In this document: positions 55,336 through 64,000 of the stretch, piece by piece
Layout of the letters: each line of letters starts with the position of its first letter
Position numbering within the stretch: position 1 is the first letter of the stretch
Assembly: GCA_036674765.1 (NCBI GenBank)
Contig: JARVKI010000060.1
Location: 62,001-126,000, forward strand
Source of the DNA: Seiridium cupressi
Taxonomy: Eukaryota; Ascomycota; Sordariomycetes; Amphisphaeriales; Sporocadaceae
Reading direction: 5' to 3'
Length of the DNA: 64,000 nt
The notes under the pieces: model-generated
The model's input: the letters and a program-made list of their open reading frames with translations, nothing else
What the model was told of the DNA's origin: nothing
The model's database searches: none
Translations under genes and position numbers: made by a program

Positions 55336-57508
55336 ATGGCGGGCGACGGTAGCAGCAGTCAAGTTGCCGCCAAGGACGCGAAGTCCGACAGCGACACGAA
55401 CGGAACCTCAAAGTCCAAAGACAGCACCCCAACCGCCGCTCCCAGCGCGAGTGCTACCGAGTCAAATAAGAGCCCCAGGAAGAGGCGCAAGGTTAATCAC
55501 GGTATGCCGTACCTCGCTGCCAGAATTCCCCTATTCACCCCTGGATTCAAGATCGAGGTCGTATTACGCGGAGCACTGGCTAATTTCTGAGTCGCGTTCC
55601 TACAGCTTGTGTCTACTGTCGTCGATCTGTAAGCATTTTAGTCTGTCCAACACATGCCGCCATCCCTTAATCATTGGGTCCACGTCTGCGTGTTTGCGCC
55701 TGCGTCAAAGTGGTGGCCTTGTCTATCTTTAATCTACTAAGACAGCAGCCGCCAGAGACATGGGGTCCTGGCTATCCAGTCTCCCATACGGCTCTAGCTT
55801 AACGGCTCTCTTTTCTCTGCGTATCAAAGACGTCTAGGTGTGACAGTTGGCTAACTCTAATGCCCGTGGGCTTCCAGCATATGACATGCGATCTTGTATG
55901 TGACATCTTTCCTCTGCGGCTTGCTACGCATATTGATCGTGGCCGCAACGCGGTAACAACTCACTAAAGCCAACTGTGCTATTATAGGAGAGGCCTTGTA
56001 CCAGGTGCATCAAGCGAAACATAGCTCATCTGTGCCATGATGAGCCAAGAGATCCGGACGCGAAAAAGTCCAAGTCCGGCCATTCAGCGGCCGGGCAGGA
56101 CGAATCAGAGAGCCAATCTGAGCTGCCGCGGAGTTCGATAGACCAGAACGATGCCGCGGCTATGGGCCCGCCCTCCTTCAACGGCAATGGGGCGTCTCAG
56201 AGTTCCAAGCAAGGTTTTGGTGCAGGTGCAGGTGCGCTGGGCCAGGCAAACCACTTACAGCTCGTGTCACCGAATCCGGTCTCTGGGATGCAGGCCAATG
56301 CCTCTAGCAGCAACATGAACCAATGTAGGTCTTGTAGAACCCTTCCAAGCTCAAATGCCACAGAAAGCTGAGGTGATTTGTGTAGTTGCCGGATTTTCTG
56401 ATGCTTGGTTAACCGCCCAAAACCAATTTCACGATATGCACAGCTATAATCCCCAGTATATGCTGGCCCCTGAAGTCACCCATGAGTTCAATCTTCTGAA
56501 CGACTTCCTGAACACTAGTCTTCTCGATGATACTGGAGCTCTTCCGGACGACCAAAACGTCTTTAGGAGCAGTCAATCCGACATGGCCGGCGCGTCGGGC
56601 GGCAACCACCTGCTCCCTCCAGGCGCCACACAAGGCACCATGCTGCCGCCGAGCGCAGATCAAGGCGGTTCGATCTCAAGACCAGCAAGCGTAATCCCCA
56701 CAGACAAAACCCGCGACTTCTACCTACAGGCCGCCGATCCATCTGGCAACGACACGCCAGAGGAGCGCATGCAGCGTGTCTTGAAAGCCAAATTTGACGC
56801 AGGCCTTCTGAAGCCATTCAACTATATCAAGGGATACGCAAGGCTCGGGAAGTACATGGACAGTCACATTGCCAGCTCTTCTAAACAAAAGATTTTGCGT
56901 CAGCTAGACCGATTCCGACCAAAGTTTCGCGAAAAGATACATAATCTGACCGATATGGAGCTCATCTATGTCGAAATGTGGTTTGAGCGCACGTTACTGG
57001 AGTATGACAGAGTCTTTGCAGCCATGGCAGTACCAGCCTGCTGCTGGAGAAGAACGGGCGAGATTTTCCGTGGCAATAAGGAGATGGCGGAGTTAATCCA
57101 TGTCCCGGTAGAGCGATTACGAGATGTGGGTTAAGATACGACCACGTGTTGCCTCACCCTGCTAACAATCCGGATTAGGGCAAGATATCTCTGCACGAAA
57201 TACTGACTGAAGACTCCCTCGTCCGATACTGGGAGGAGTTCGGAACGATCGCATTCGACCCTGCACACGACAGCTTGTTGACGGCTTGTGCCCTAAAAAA
57301 TCCAGACGATCAATCTCACGATCCTATTGTAAACTGTTGCTTTTCGTTCATGATCCGGCGAGACGACCATAAGATGTAAGTTTTCCTTTCAGCTGTATCC
57401 TCCGCGGCCACAGTCACGCATATCCATACGATGTACCATCGTCTCTAACCCAATAACAGACCCAGTCTTATTGTGGGTAATTTCCTCCCACACGATCCTG
57501 CGCATTAA
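55336..57508 (+). CDS. Zn2Cys6 + PAS-like regulator, AcuM/AcuK type (gluconeogenesis)
   Basis: Resembles the AcuM/AcuK/Ert1 regulators that switch on gluconeogenic genes; from memory the zinc cluster fits AcuM best. Seven exons: 55336–55501, 55606–55628 (23 nt), 55878–55895 (18 nt), 55988–56324, 56386–57125, 57179–57375, 57460–57508, giving 509 aa with all phases closed. The cluster reads KRRKVNHACVYCRRSHMTC then DLERPCTRCIKRNIAHLC, spread over exons 1–4. A Ser/Gln/Gly-rich spacer follows, then EVTHEFNLLNDFLN. The PAS-like part is ELIHVPVERLRD–GKISLHEIL, RYWEEFGTIAFDP, CCFSFMIRRDDHK and SLIVGNFLP at the C-terminus. Branch sites CTAAC precede exons 6 and 7. The basic run RKRRK before the cluster is a likely nuclear signal. 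Confidence 0.88.
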
Positions 57509-58039
57509 TACCACCTTCCAATCACAAAGATCATGGGTTGCTGAGCTATATCTATCATAATATGGACCACCATTTTCTTGGTGATGGGGGCGATGAGGTC
57601 CACCCGCCACTGCCACTCGTTTGCTCTGGCAACATGGGGACCAGCTCTGATACACTATCGCATACCAGGTCGCCAGCTCTTTGGCGTCTCTGCCTTGCAT
57701 TCACACATGAATGTTAAAAATTATGTTAAACCCTACGCAGAAAATACTTGGCTGAACTCGATAATTGGAGGGTGCCACACATTGGATAAGAAATCGCATT
57801 GATAGTTCTGGGGCAAGCACGCATAGCCTCGGCCGTGCCTGCCTTTCTCTCAGTACCCAATGGACAGTCCACCTAAGAAGATCTGCAAAATTTTGTCGCG
57901 CATCATCCAAGTCTGTCCTCCCCTCGTAACACTCGCGTTCTATAAGTAAAATCCATGGAGTTCGTTTCCACAGTCAACCAAGCCTCTCTACGTGCATCTT
58001 AGTCGCACCCCATCGGTGCTTTTTACCAATCTCCGGACA
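57509..58039. other. Intergenic
   Basis: 531 bp between two plus-strand genes, with only chance frames on both strands. Confidence 0.5.
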
Positions 58040-61000
58040 ATGTCCTTCATCATGGCGTCGGGTCCCAACTCCGGCGGGACTGGCAAGAAAGATAAGCGAG
58101 TACATGCGATTATCGGTATGCTACCCCGGTGAATTGCGTGCTGCTGGATCTTCTCATACGTTAGCCACAGCGTTCGCCCAAGGTATGCAGGAGAAACTGC
58201 CCAATCTCAAAGACGAGAGCGACGTCCGGCACGTCATCGATGAGTTAGAGAACCAGATTCGTACTCTTAAATCACATACACTGCAAGGGCCTCGGTGGAA
58301 CGACCAGCTTGATTTGGTTGGCACGGATCTCTGGAACACCTGTGTTCGCTTGACCCATAACAGCAATAAGCATTCAGCCTCTGTTCGCAGAGCTCTCGTC
58401 TTAACTAGGGTTCTCGCTTTTCAAATCCTTGTGCTAGCTCAAGGCACCAGCAGCAACGAGCCGGATCGTTTGATCCGCCTAGCGAAGCTTGCAATCAAGA
58501 CTGGGAGATCATGCATAGGTAAGTTGCATGTGTTCTACATGGTATTCGACTTTGTCATAACGCTGATTGCTTGCAAGATGCAAACGAAATCGACTTTGCG
58601 CTCCTTTCTCTGCAGAAAGCCGTTGATTATAACGGGTTATTGCAGAATATGCAGGACAGATTGTCTGAGGATAAGCAAGCAATCTGCACAAAGCTCGAAG
58701 CAGAGTACTTCATTCTTCGGACGGTAGCGGTAAGCGAATAGATTGCTCGTCGCACGGGCACTTACTAACGTCTTCTGAAGTCATGGAGAGACGGCCGCCT
58801 TGATGTTGCCGAGCACATGTACAGTAAATCCGAGTCTTTGAGGCAAAGGCTAGGTCTGGCATCGACAGAAACCCTTGCAGACGCTCTGTTTGAGATGGGA
58901 AATGACTTCTTTGGAAAGCGCGACTTTTCTATGGCATCAAAATGGCTCGAGAGGGCTTACGAGTTAATCAACAGCCAGGACCTCGAGCAGCTCTCGCGTG
59001 AGGCCATTGAGCTTCGCTTGTCTATATCTCAGGCTCTAATCCACTCCCTACTGGGGCTGAACACGGACGAGAGCTTCAGAGCAGCCGAAAATCATGTGGC
59101 TTGTATTGAGTCAGAACTGGGAGATACGTTTGTTGTGCTACTTCTGCGCTTGGAGGTCCTTCAGAAAGCCCCAGGCGAAGTCTTCGATAGCGAGGCGTAT
59201 GCGGATGTTCTCAGACGCATGATCAGAACAGCCAGTCTTACTGACCCGATCTTCAACCTGATTATTAATCACATCCGCAAACTGGATGATAGAAGTCCAA
59301 CTTTGGCACCTCCATTACTTGATCGGTTTATTTTCGACCAGGTCATTCCTTCCGAGAAAACAGAATGGATAGAACGCTGCATTTTACTAAGGGTCATTCT
59401 TTCAACAAATCGAAGAGACTTCCCGACGGATATCGACGTCCTCGAGTCAGTCTTTGACCGCGTTTCCGCGAGCACAGGCAAGCCGCTGGCAATCGATCCA
59501 GCGCTGGCCATTCTTACTGTAAGAGGAATTCCAAACGTCATAGACAAAATGCTAACTTCAGCTCAGCTGATCTGGAAGAAGGTGGAGGCAAACTCCGCCC
59601 AAAGCCAACTTGACCTGTGCGAGTCGTGGTGCAGACTAGCATCTCACTCGTTGCTCGACAAATGTGGACCAGTCAATGCTGGCAAAATTGCCAGGTCAGT
59701 TATGCGTATTCCTGTACATCGTATGAAGATGGCTAACTTTGGCTCAGAAAGTCACTTGTTTGTGCCTTGGAGAGGAATGATCTAGACAAGGCCAAGGAAA
59801 CCTTTCTTTCCATGAATGAAAGCGTCCAGAGTCAGCCCATTACCATGTATCTGGCTCATAAGCTTGCACTCCGGGTCGGTGATCCGGTCATGGCTTCGAA
59901 GTGTATTGATGCGGTAAGCAAATCAGCCGCAAAGGATCCCAAGTTCTTGTACGCTTGTTGCCTGGATGCACAGCATAGTGGCGACAAGCTGTGTACTTTG
60001 AAAGCTTTGAAACTTCTTGCCGACAAGTACGAGCTCAGTCAGGACTGTGAGATACATTTTCCCGCACTGCTCCGGTCCATGATCCGTGTTCAGACCTCCC
60101 TCATTGATAGTAAAGAAGCATCTCATGTTGACCCTGGGTTAGTGGTGGATGACCTTTGCAAAGCATTCGAAGCAGGTATGTTCTCCCATCACATTCTCAG
60201 TTTAGGCCCTAGTAGTAACGGTATTCAATCAGTTGTCACGTCTCTCCAATCCGAACAGCGCGATCGAGATGGCTCTAAGCTGTTCACAGTAGCGGAGCTC
60301 AACTGGTTCAGCAAGAACGCTTACAATCTGGGCGTCAAGCACACTCCCGACTGGGACCTTCGATGCACGATCCGAATATGTATTTCATGTGTTTCGATCA
60401 TGCAGTATTACCCAAATGATTTGCCAAGCCATGACGTGGGTGATATCTCTTTGAGAGCCATGTTCTGCCATTTCATGATCGCCACAGCTTACATCGCACT
60501 GGCGCGCGCAGAGGATAATGTTGAGGCGCAGCTGCAAGACTATCTTAACTCGCGCAAACATACCAAGGCTTTCGAGACTCAACTAGAAGGAACAGTCCAG
60601 CACGACGACGAATGCAGCAATGACCTCGTAATAAAGCTAACTACCTTACTAGTTTTCGACTTTGAGGCAGCCGTGAATTTGAAATCATGGGACGAGCTCG
60701 GGAGCATCGCTCGCAAAGCTGGCATTCACGGAAACTTACAAGCTTTGCAAGCTATAGCAGACAACCTTTTACGAGCTCAGCCTCCGGTTCAAGGTATGTT
60801 TATGAAGCCCCGCCCTTCGAACGTTGTCACTCACAGATAAAAGTTGTCAATGCAACATTGCGTACTATCATCAACGAAATCTTCAAGCTCGAGAGTTTTA
60901 ACAGTGAGAAGCTCGCAAAGTACATGCGTTGCCTTCTGCGGATTACAATGTCGGATGCAGAACTTTCCTCCAAGTTGGTCGAGGAGATATGCAATATGGT

Positions 61001-61274
61001 GAAACAAGCAGCCAAGGTAAGTAGTGTTGGAGATGCATTGAGCTCGGCGGGGGCTAACTGCTACAAGACACAAAAACCCTTTCCGGAAAACGAGCTCGTC
61101 TGGTTTGCCACAACGACCTTCAACCAAGCTGTCGACTATAACCTCACCAAGGATGATGAGCTCTGTCAAAAGTGGATGGGGTATGCGTTTTCGCTAGCCC
61201 ATTATGTTTGCGATGGGGGTGTTCTAGAGCAGACAATGCAAGACCACTACACGAAACTAAGTTGGGGCCCATGA
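58040..61274 (+). CDS. Meiotic crossover protein Spo22/Zip4
   Basis: TPR-rich scaffold of the ZMM group, needed for meiotic crossover formation. Seven exons: 58040–58115, 58171–58518, 58578–58729, 58781–59694, 59748–60793, 60844–61016, 61068–61274, giving 971 aa, the usual size. Helical repeats run throughout, for example FEMGNDFFGKRDFSMASKW (a TPR), ETFLSMNESVQSQPITMY and YNLGVKHTPDWDLR. The terminal FPENELVWFATTTFNQAVD and FSLAHYVCDGGVLEQTM match the conserved SPO22 end. Four of the six introns end in AAG, and one donor is GTCAGT. The last intron (51 bp) is a stop-free multiple of three. The start is the ATG at 58,040, nearest in frame to exon 2; a second in-frame ATG is four codons on. Confidence 0.88.
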
Positions 61275-61789
61275 TAGAGACTGGAGTCAAGCCTCATACT
61301 TCTCAATCGCAACGATGGGTTACATTATGGGTACTGGTAGCTAAGTCGAGAATTTGCTCTCATGTTTGATGGATATCCGTGGCATTGGACGTTGACGTTG
61401 CCCAGGCGAGGCGAATTGGCATGATATGGACAATCGTAGCGGCTCAGTAGGTCATTCCCTCTCGCCCAAATGCTCAGAAATGCTATAATGACCCACAATG
61501 ATTTGTGTTCACAATCGGTATGCCATTTCGTATGCCAATTTACTTTTTTGAATTACACAGCTGTGATAGACTGAACGACTTGAAATTTAACGTTAGGTTA
61601 ATGACGTCGTTGATTTAGCGCCCTGGCATGGCTCGTTCTGGTGTTAAGTGAATCATGATATCACTATCAATAAAAAGCATCATTGGTATTTACATGTGAA
61701 CCAGAAATCATCGTTGATACAACTTGAGAAATTAGTCGATATACGCAGCGTTGCATTACTACACAACGTCGCTTGGATAGTCCGACAAG
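61275..61789. other. Intergenic
   Basis: 515 bp between two plus-strand genes, AT-rich towards the second. No feature beyond terminator and promoter is expected. Confidence 0.5.
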
Positions 61790-62258
61790 ATGGTGAAAGA
61801 CAACGAAACAGTCGTCAAGTGAGAACTGCCAAGACTTCTATTCGCTCCATGATGCTAATTGGGCTGACAAGGGAGTTCAATGAACTTGTAAACATGTCCG
61901 CCTCGGACCTCGAGACTTGGCTCAAGGAAGAGTCTTCTGAGAGCGCGGGCTGGAGCAAGGAGGACGGCTCTGGCGAAACCATCGGCCATGAGAGGTGCGT
62001 CGGGTCTCCCTTGTTCAGAACTTGTCGCGCTGACGAGAATTGGCCTTTGTGAACAGCGGCAGGAAGATCATTGATATTCTCAAAAAAAACCCCAATAAGG
62101 ACCCCGAGAAGTACGAGCAAGACGACATTGATCACATGCGAAAAGTCGTCGCTTACTGCAAGCGACATCTCGCGCAGGAGAGCAAAGCGAAGCAGGATCC
62201 GAATAGTAAGAGTGCCAGGAGTCTGAAGAACTGGGGCCATGATCCGCAGAAAGCTTGA
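61790..62258 (+). CDS. Small DUF3140 protein (putative DNA-binding)
   Basis: 117 aa from exons 61790–61818 (29 nt), 61872–61994 and 62057–62258. The reading is KEFNELVNMSASDLETWLKE, then GWSKEDGSGETIGHE, SGRKIIDILKKNP and DDIDHMRKVVAYCKRHLAQE, ending in KSLKNWGHD-type RSLKNWGHDPQKA. This is the DUF3140 family shared by fungi and bacteria and annotated as DNA-binding; the bacterial link suggests old transfer but that is inference. The first intron uses GTGAGA and ends in AAG, the second GTGCGT...CAG with a CTGAC branch. Basic Lys/Arg-rich helices fit nucleic-acid contact. Confidence 0.85.
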
Positions 62259-62446
62259 GGATCTCTTGTATTGCAGTGACAGCATAGTGAACTGTACCTC
62301 AGATCACGCATGAGAGTATTACTCCCCACATTAATATACACATCAGGATTGCGGGAAGTAGTGACACTCTTCTGTATGAGCTATCTAGCCATGTTCAAGA
62401 ATGGTACTCCGGTGATGTTATTTGATGAGGTAACAAGACCAACAGC

Positions 62447-63535
62447 TCAAGTACTCCCACCGGCAATCACAGGAACCGGGCGGGTAAGCAGGTCGACGTA
62501 CAAGTCGAAAAAGCGATCATTGTCAACCTTGAACACCACAGACGAAGCTGTTTCGATGGAGAGCCCTGGATACGGGTCTTCTTCCCAGACTAGTGACTTT
62601 CCATAAAGTGCGTCAAAATCGCAGCTCACGTCAACGTACAGGTCCTGCACCTCCACGTCCAGACTTGGATCGTACAGCGAGGCTAAAGCGACAGTATCGT
62701 AGACATAGCTCCAGCGCTCAATTCCAGCAAAAAGCGACGTAATGGCAGTAGCAGGCTGATAATCTGCGATGTAATCGTATGTTTCCTCCGACATGACGAC
62801 CGTGTTGGTTACGTCCAATGGGATAATCTTTCGGGCGACATCGGCACGCAACACGACCCGTGCCGATTCGGCGTCGAACCACCAATTGGTCTCCCCAAAG
62901 CCAATGTAGGAATTGCCCGGTGCGTAAATCTGTCCGCCCATGATGACAATCTCTTTTATCAGCGGGACGATGGACGGGTCCAGTCGAATTGCCAAGGCGA
63001 CGTTGGTCAGAGGGCCAATGGCCAAAAGCGACACCTGGCCGGGGTAACGGTGCACAGTCTCGATGATGAAGTCAACAGCATGCTGTTTCTGCGGAATTGT
63101 GTGCGTCGCAAATCCATCCGCGGGCGGAACGAGCTGCTGCGGCGGCGGCGATTTGTAGGCTCCGGTGTACATGGTCGCATTCCCAAACGATGCCTGCTCC
63201 AGCAGGAAAGCGTTGTAGTCGTGCAGAAATGCATTCTCTGCGCCGACGTAGACGCCGACTTCATTCTCAAGCCCGACCCGCTCGACAGCTCTCAGGCAGT
63301 CGGAGACGCCTTGGTCGAGCCACTGATTGCCTGTTACTACCGTAAGGCCCAGCAACTCCAACTTTCGGCTCGCGTGTAGCTGGGCCGCCATGGCCAAGAC
63401 TTGGCCGTCGTCGCCTATCGTGTTGAAGTCGGTGTCGATGATGATTTTCGGCCTTGACTCATTGCCACCAGTCGCATGGGCAGCCAAGCCTGAACGTAGG
63501 CAAGAGCTAGTGACGAGTAATTGCGATAACCTCAT
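62447..63535 (-). CDS. Secreted nucleoside hydrolase (IUNH family)
   Basis: Inosine-uridine-preferring nucleoside hydrolase, splitting ribonucleosides into base and ribose. 362 aa, one exon. The ATG at 63,535 gives a plausible signal peptide (MRLSQLLVTSSCLRSGLAAHA). The frame is open further up, but only from non-ATG codons. The calcium/catalytic Asp cluster is PKIIIDTDFNTIGDDGQVLA, and VSLLAIGPLTNVALAIRL, IVIMGGQIYAPGN, NWWFDAESARVVL and IPLDVTNTVVMS follow the family order. SYVYDTVALASLYDP supplies the C-terminal Asp of the metal site. A secreted form would scavenge nucleosides outside the cell. Confidence 0.9.
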   Translation of the reverse strand: MRLSQLLVTSSCLRSGLAAHATGGNESRPKIIIDTDFNTIGDDGQVLAMAAQLHASRKLELLGLTVVTGNQWLDQGVSDCLRAVERVGLENEVGVYVGAENAFLHDYNAFLLEQASFGNATMYTGAYKSPPPQQLVPPADGFATHTIPQKQHAVDFIIETVHRYPGQVSLLAIGPLTNVALAIRLDPSIVPLIKEIVIMGGQIYAPGNSYIGFGETNWWFDAESARVVLRADVARKIIPLDVTNTVVMSEETYDYIADYQPATAITSLFAGIERWSYVYDTVALASLYDPSLDVEVQDLYVDVSCDFDALYGKSLVWEEDPYPGLSIETASSVVFKVDNDRFFDLYVDLLTRPVPVIAGGST

Positions 63536-64000
63536 GTTCTTCCAGTACAGGCCAAACACAGAAAGTTGGTGCAGATTCGAGTTTTTTTTACTCTCCTGGA
63601 CCTTTAAGAGAGGATGCAAAGCAAATGCACGTATGACAAATCAAGGATTGTTATACAAGATAGAGAGATATGCACCTCCGCTGCGGTATGTCGTACGGCA
63701 AAACCAATCAGATACGCGACATCAAACTATAAGAGTGGGTGTGCGAGGGGTGTCGGGTAAGGCTTGGTTCTGCCAAGCGTGAGTGTTGCCCAATGTGTGC
63801 CAATGAACAATCCCATGGTACAGGGCAATTAATTTCGAGCGATTATATCCTCGCTCAGATTTCCACTGCACGAGACTTGGAACGATAAACTGTCATATTC
63901 TTATTTTCTCATACCACATTCATAAACGTCCCCCATCGTCGGCTGGCGGACCTTGATGGCCAGCCTCACTGTCACTGGGCGGAAGAAAGCGACAATACTT
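63536..64000. other. Upstream region of the nucleoside hydrolase, to the window edge
   Basis: 465 bp of likely promoter for the minus-strand hydrolase. A short chance frame crosses it. The window ends without another gene start that I can support. Confidence 0.45.

Noticed and set aside
1..64000. tRNA genes and CRISPR arrays
   Set aside because: I looked for T-arm-like GTTCGANYC motifs with matching arms and for regularly spaced repeats; none found by eye.

Overview
The window is nuclear DNA of a filamentous ascomycete (Pezizomycotina). The evidence is protein-coding genes with many 46–153 bp introns carrying CTAAC, CTGAC or CTAAT branch sites, Zn2Cys6 regulators, a PDR-type ABC transporter, a cellobiose dehydrogenase, and Ser/Thr-rich secreted proteins. 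I cannot name the genus. I found no rRNA, tRNA or CRISPR. Gene models below were built by hand by joining reading frames at splice sites, and nearly all of them close in phase.

Left arm (1–29.7 kb). The window opens inside a very large secreted pectin methylesterase with three complete catalytic modules, one degenerate half-module and a Thr-rich stalk. It is followed by an ARMH3-like protein (-) divergent from the mitochondrial Fe-S assembly factor Isa1 (+). Next come a Ser/Thr-rich GPI-type wall protein, a 14-TM MFS exporter, an APC amino-acid/GABA-type permease, an alternative NADH dehydrogenase, a DUF1308 protein, a cellobiose dehydrogenase with haem and flavin domains but no CBM, and an Aro8-like aminotransferase (-).

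Middle (30.4–50 kb). A chimeric dead locus joins the front of a Dal5-type MFS permease to the back of a carboxylesterase. After it lie a TPR/DUF4470 protein, a fungal integral membrane protein, and a Zn2Cys6 regulator divergent from a full-size PDR ABC transporter. The intergenic region of that pair holds two copies of CCGCT-N5-AGCGG, the best candidate for an unrecognised local regulatory circuit. An unknown 442-aa protein follows, then a heavily decayed Hsp70 pseudogene that is hidden beneath unrelated open frames.

Right arm (50.7–64 kb). Here are Mgs1/WRNIP1, a 2.9-kb gene-poor tract with relic-like pieces, an AcuM/AcuK-type gluconeogenesis regulator whose zinc cluster is split over four exons (two of 23 and 18 nt), the meiotic protein Spo22/Zip4, a small DUF3140 protein and a secreted nucleoside hydrolase.

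The pectin methylesterase and cellobiose dehydrogenase point to growth on plant material. The transporter genes are not accompanied by a PKS, NRPS or terpene synthase, so I do not call a secondary-metabolite cluster.
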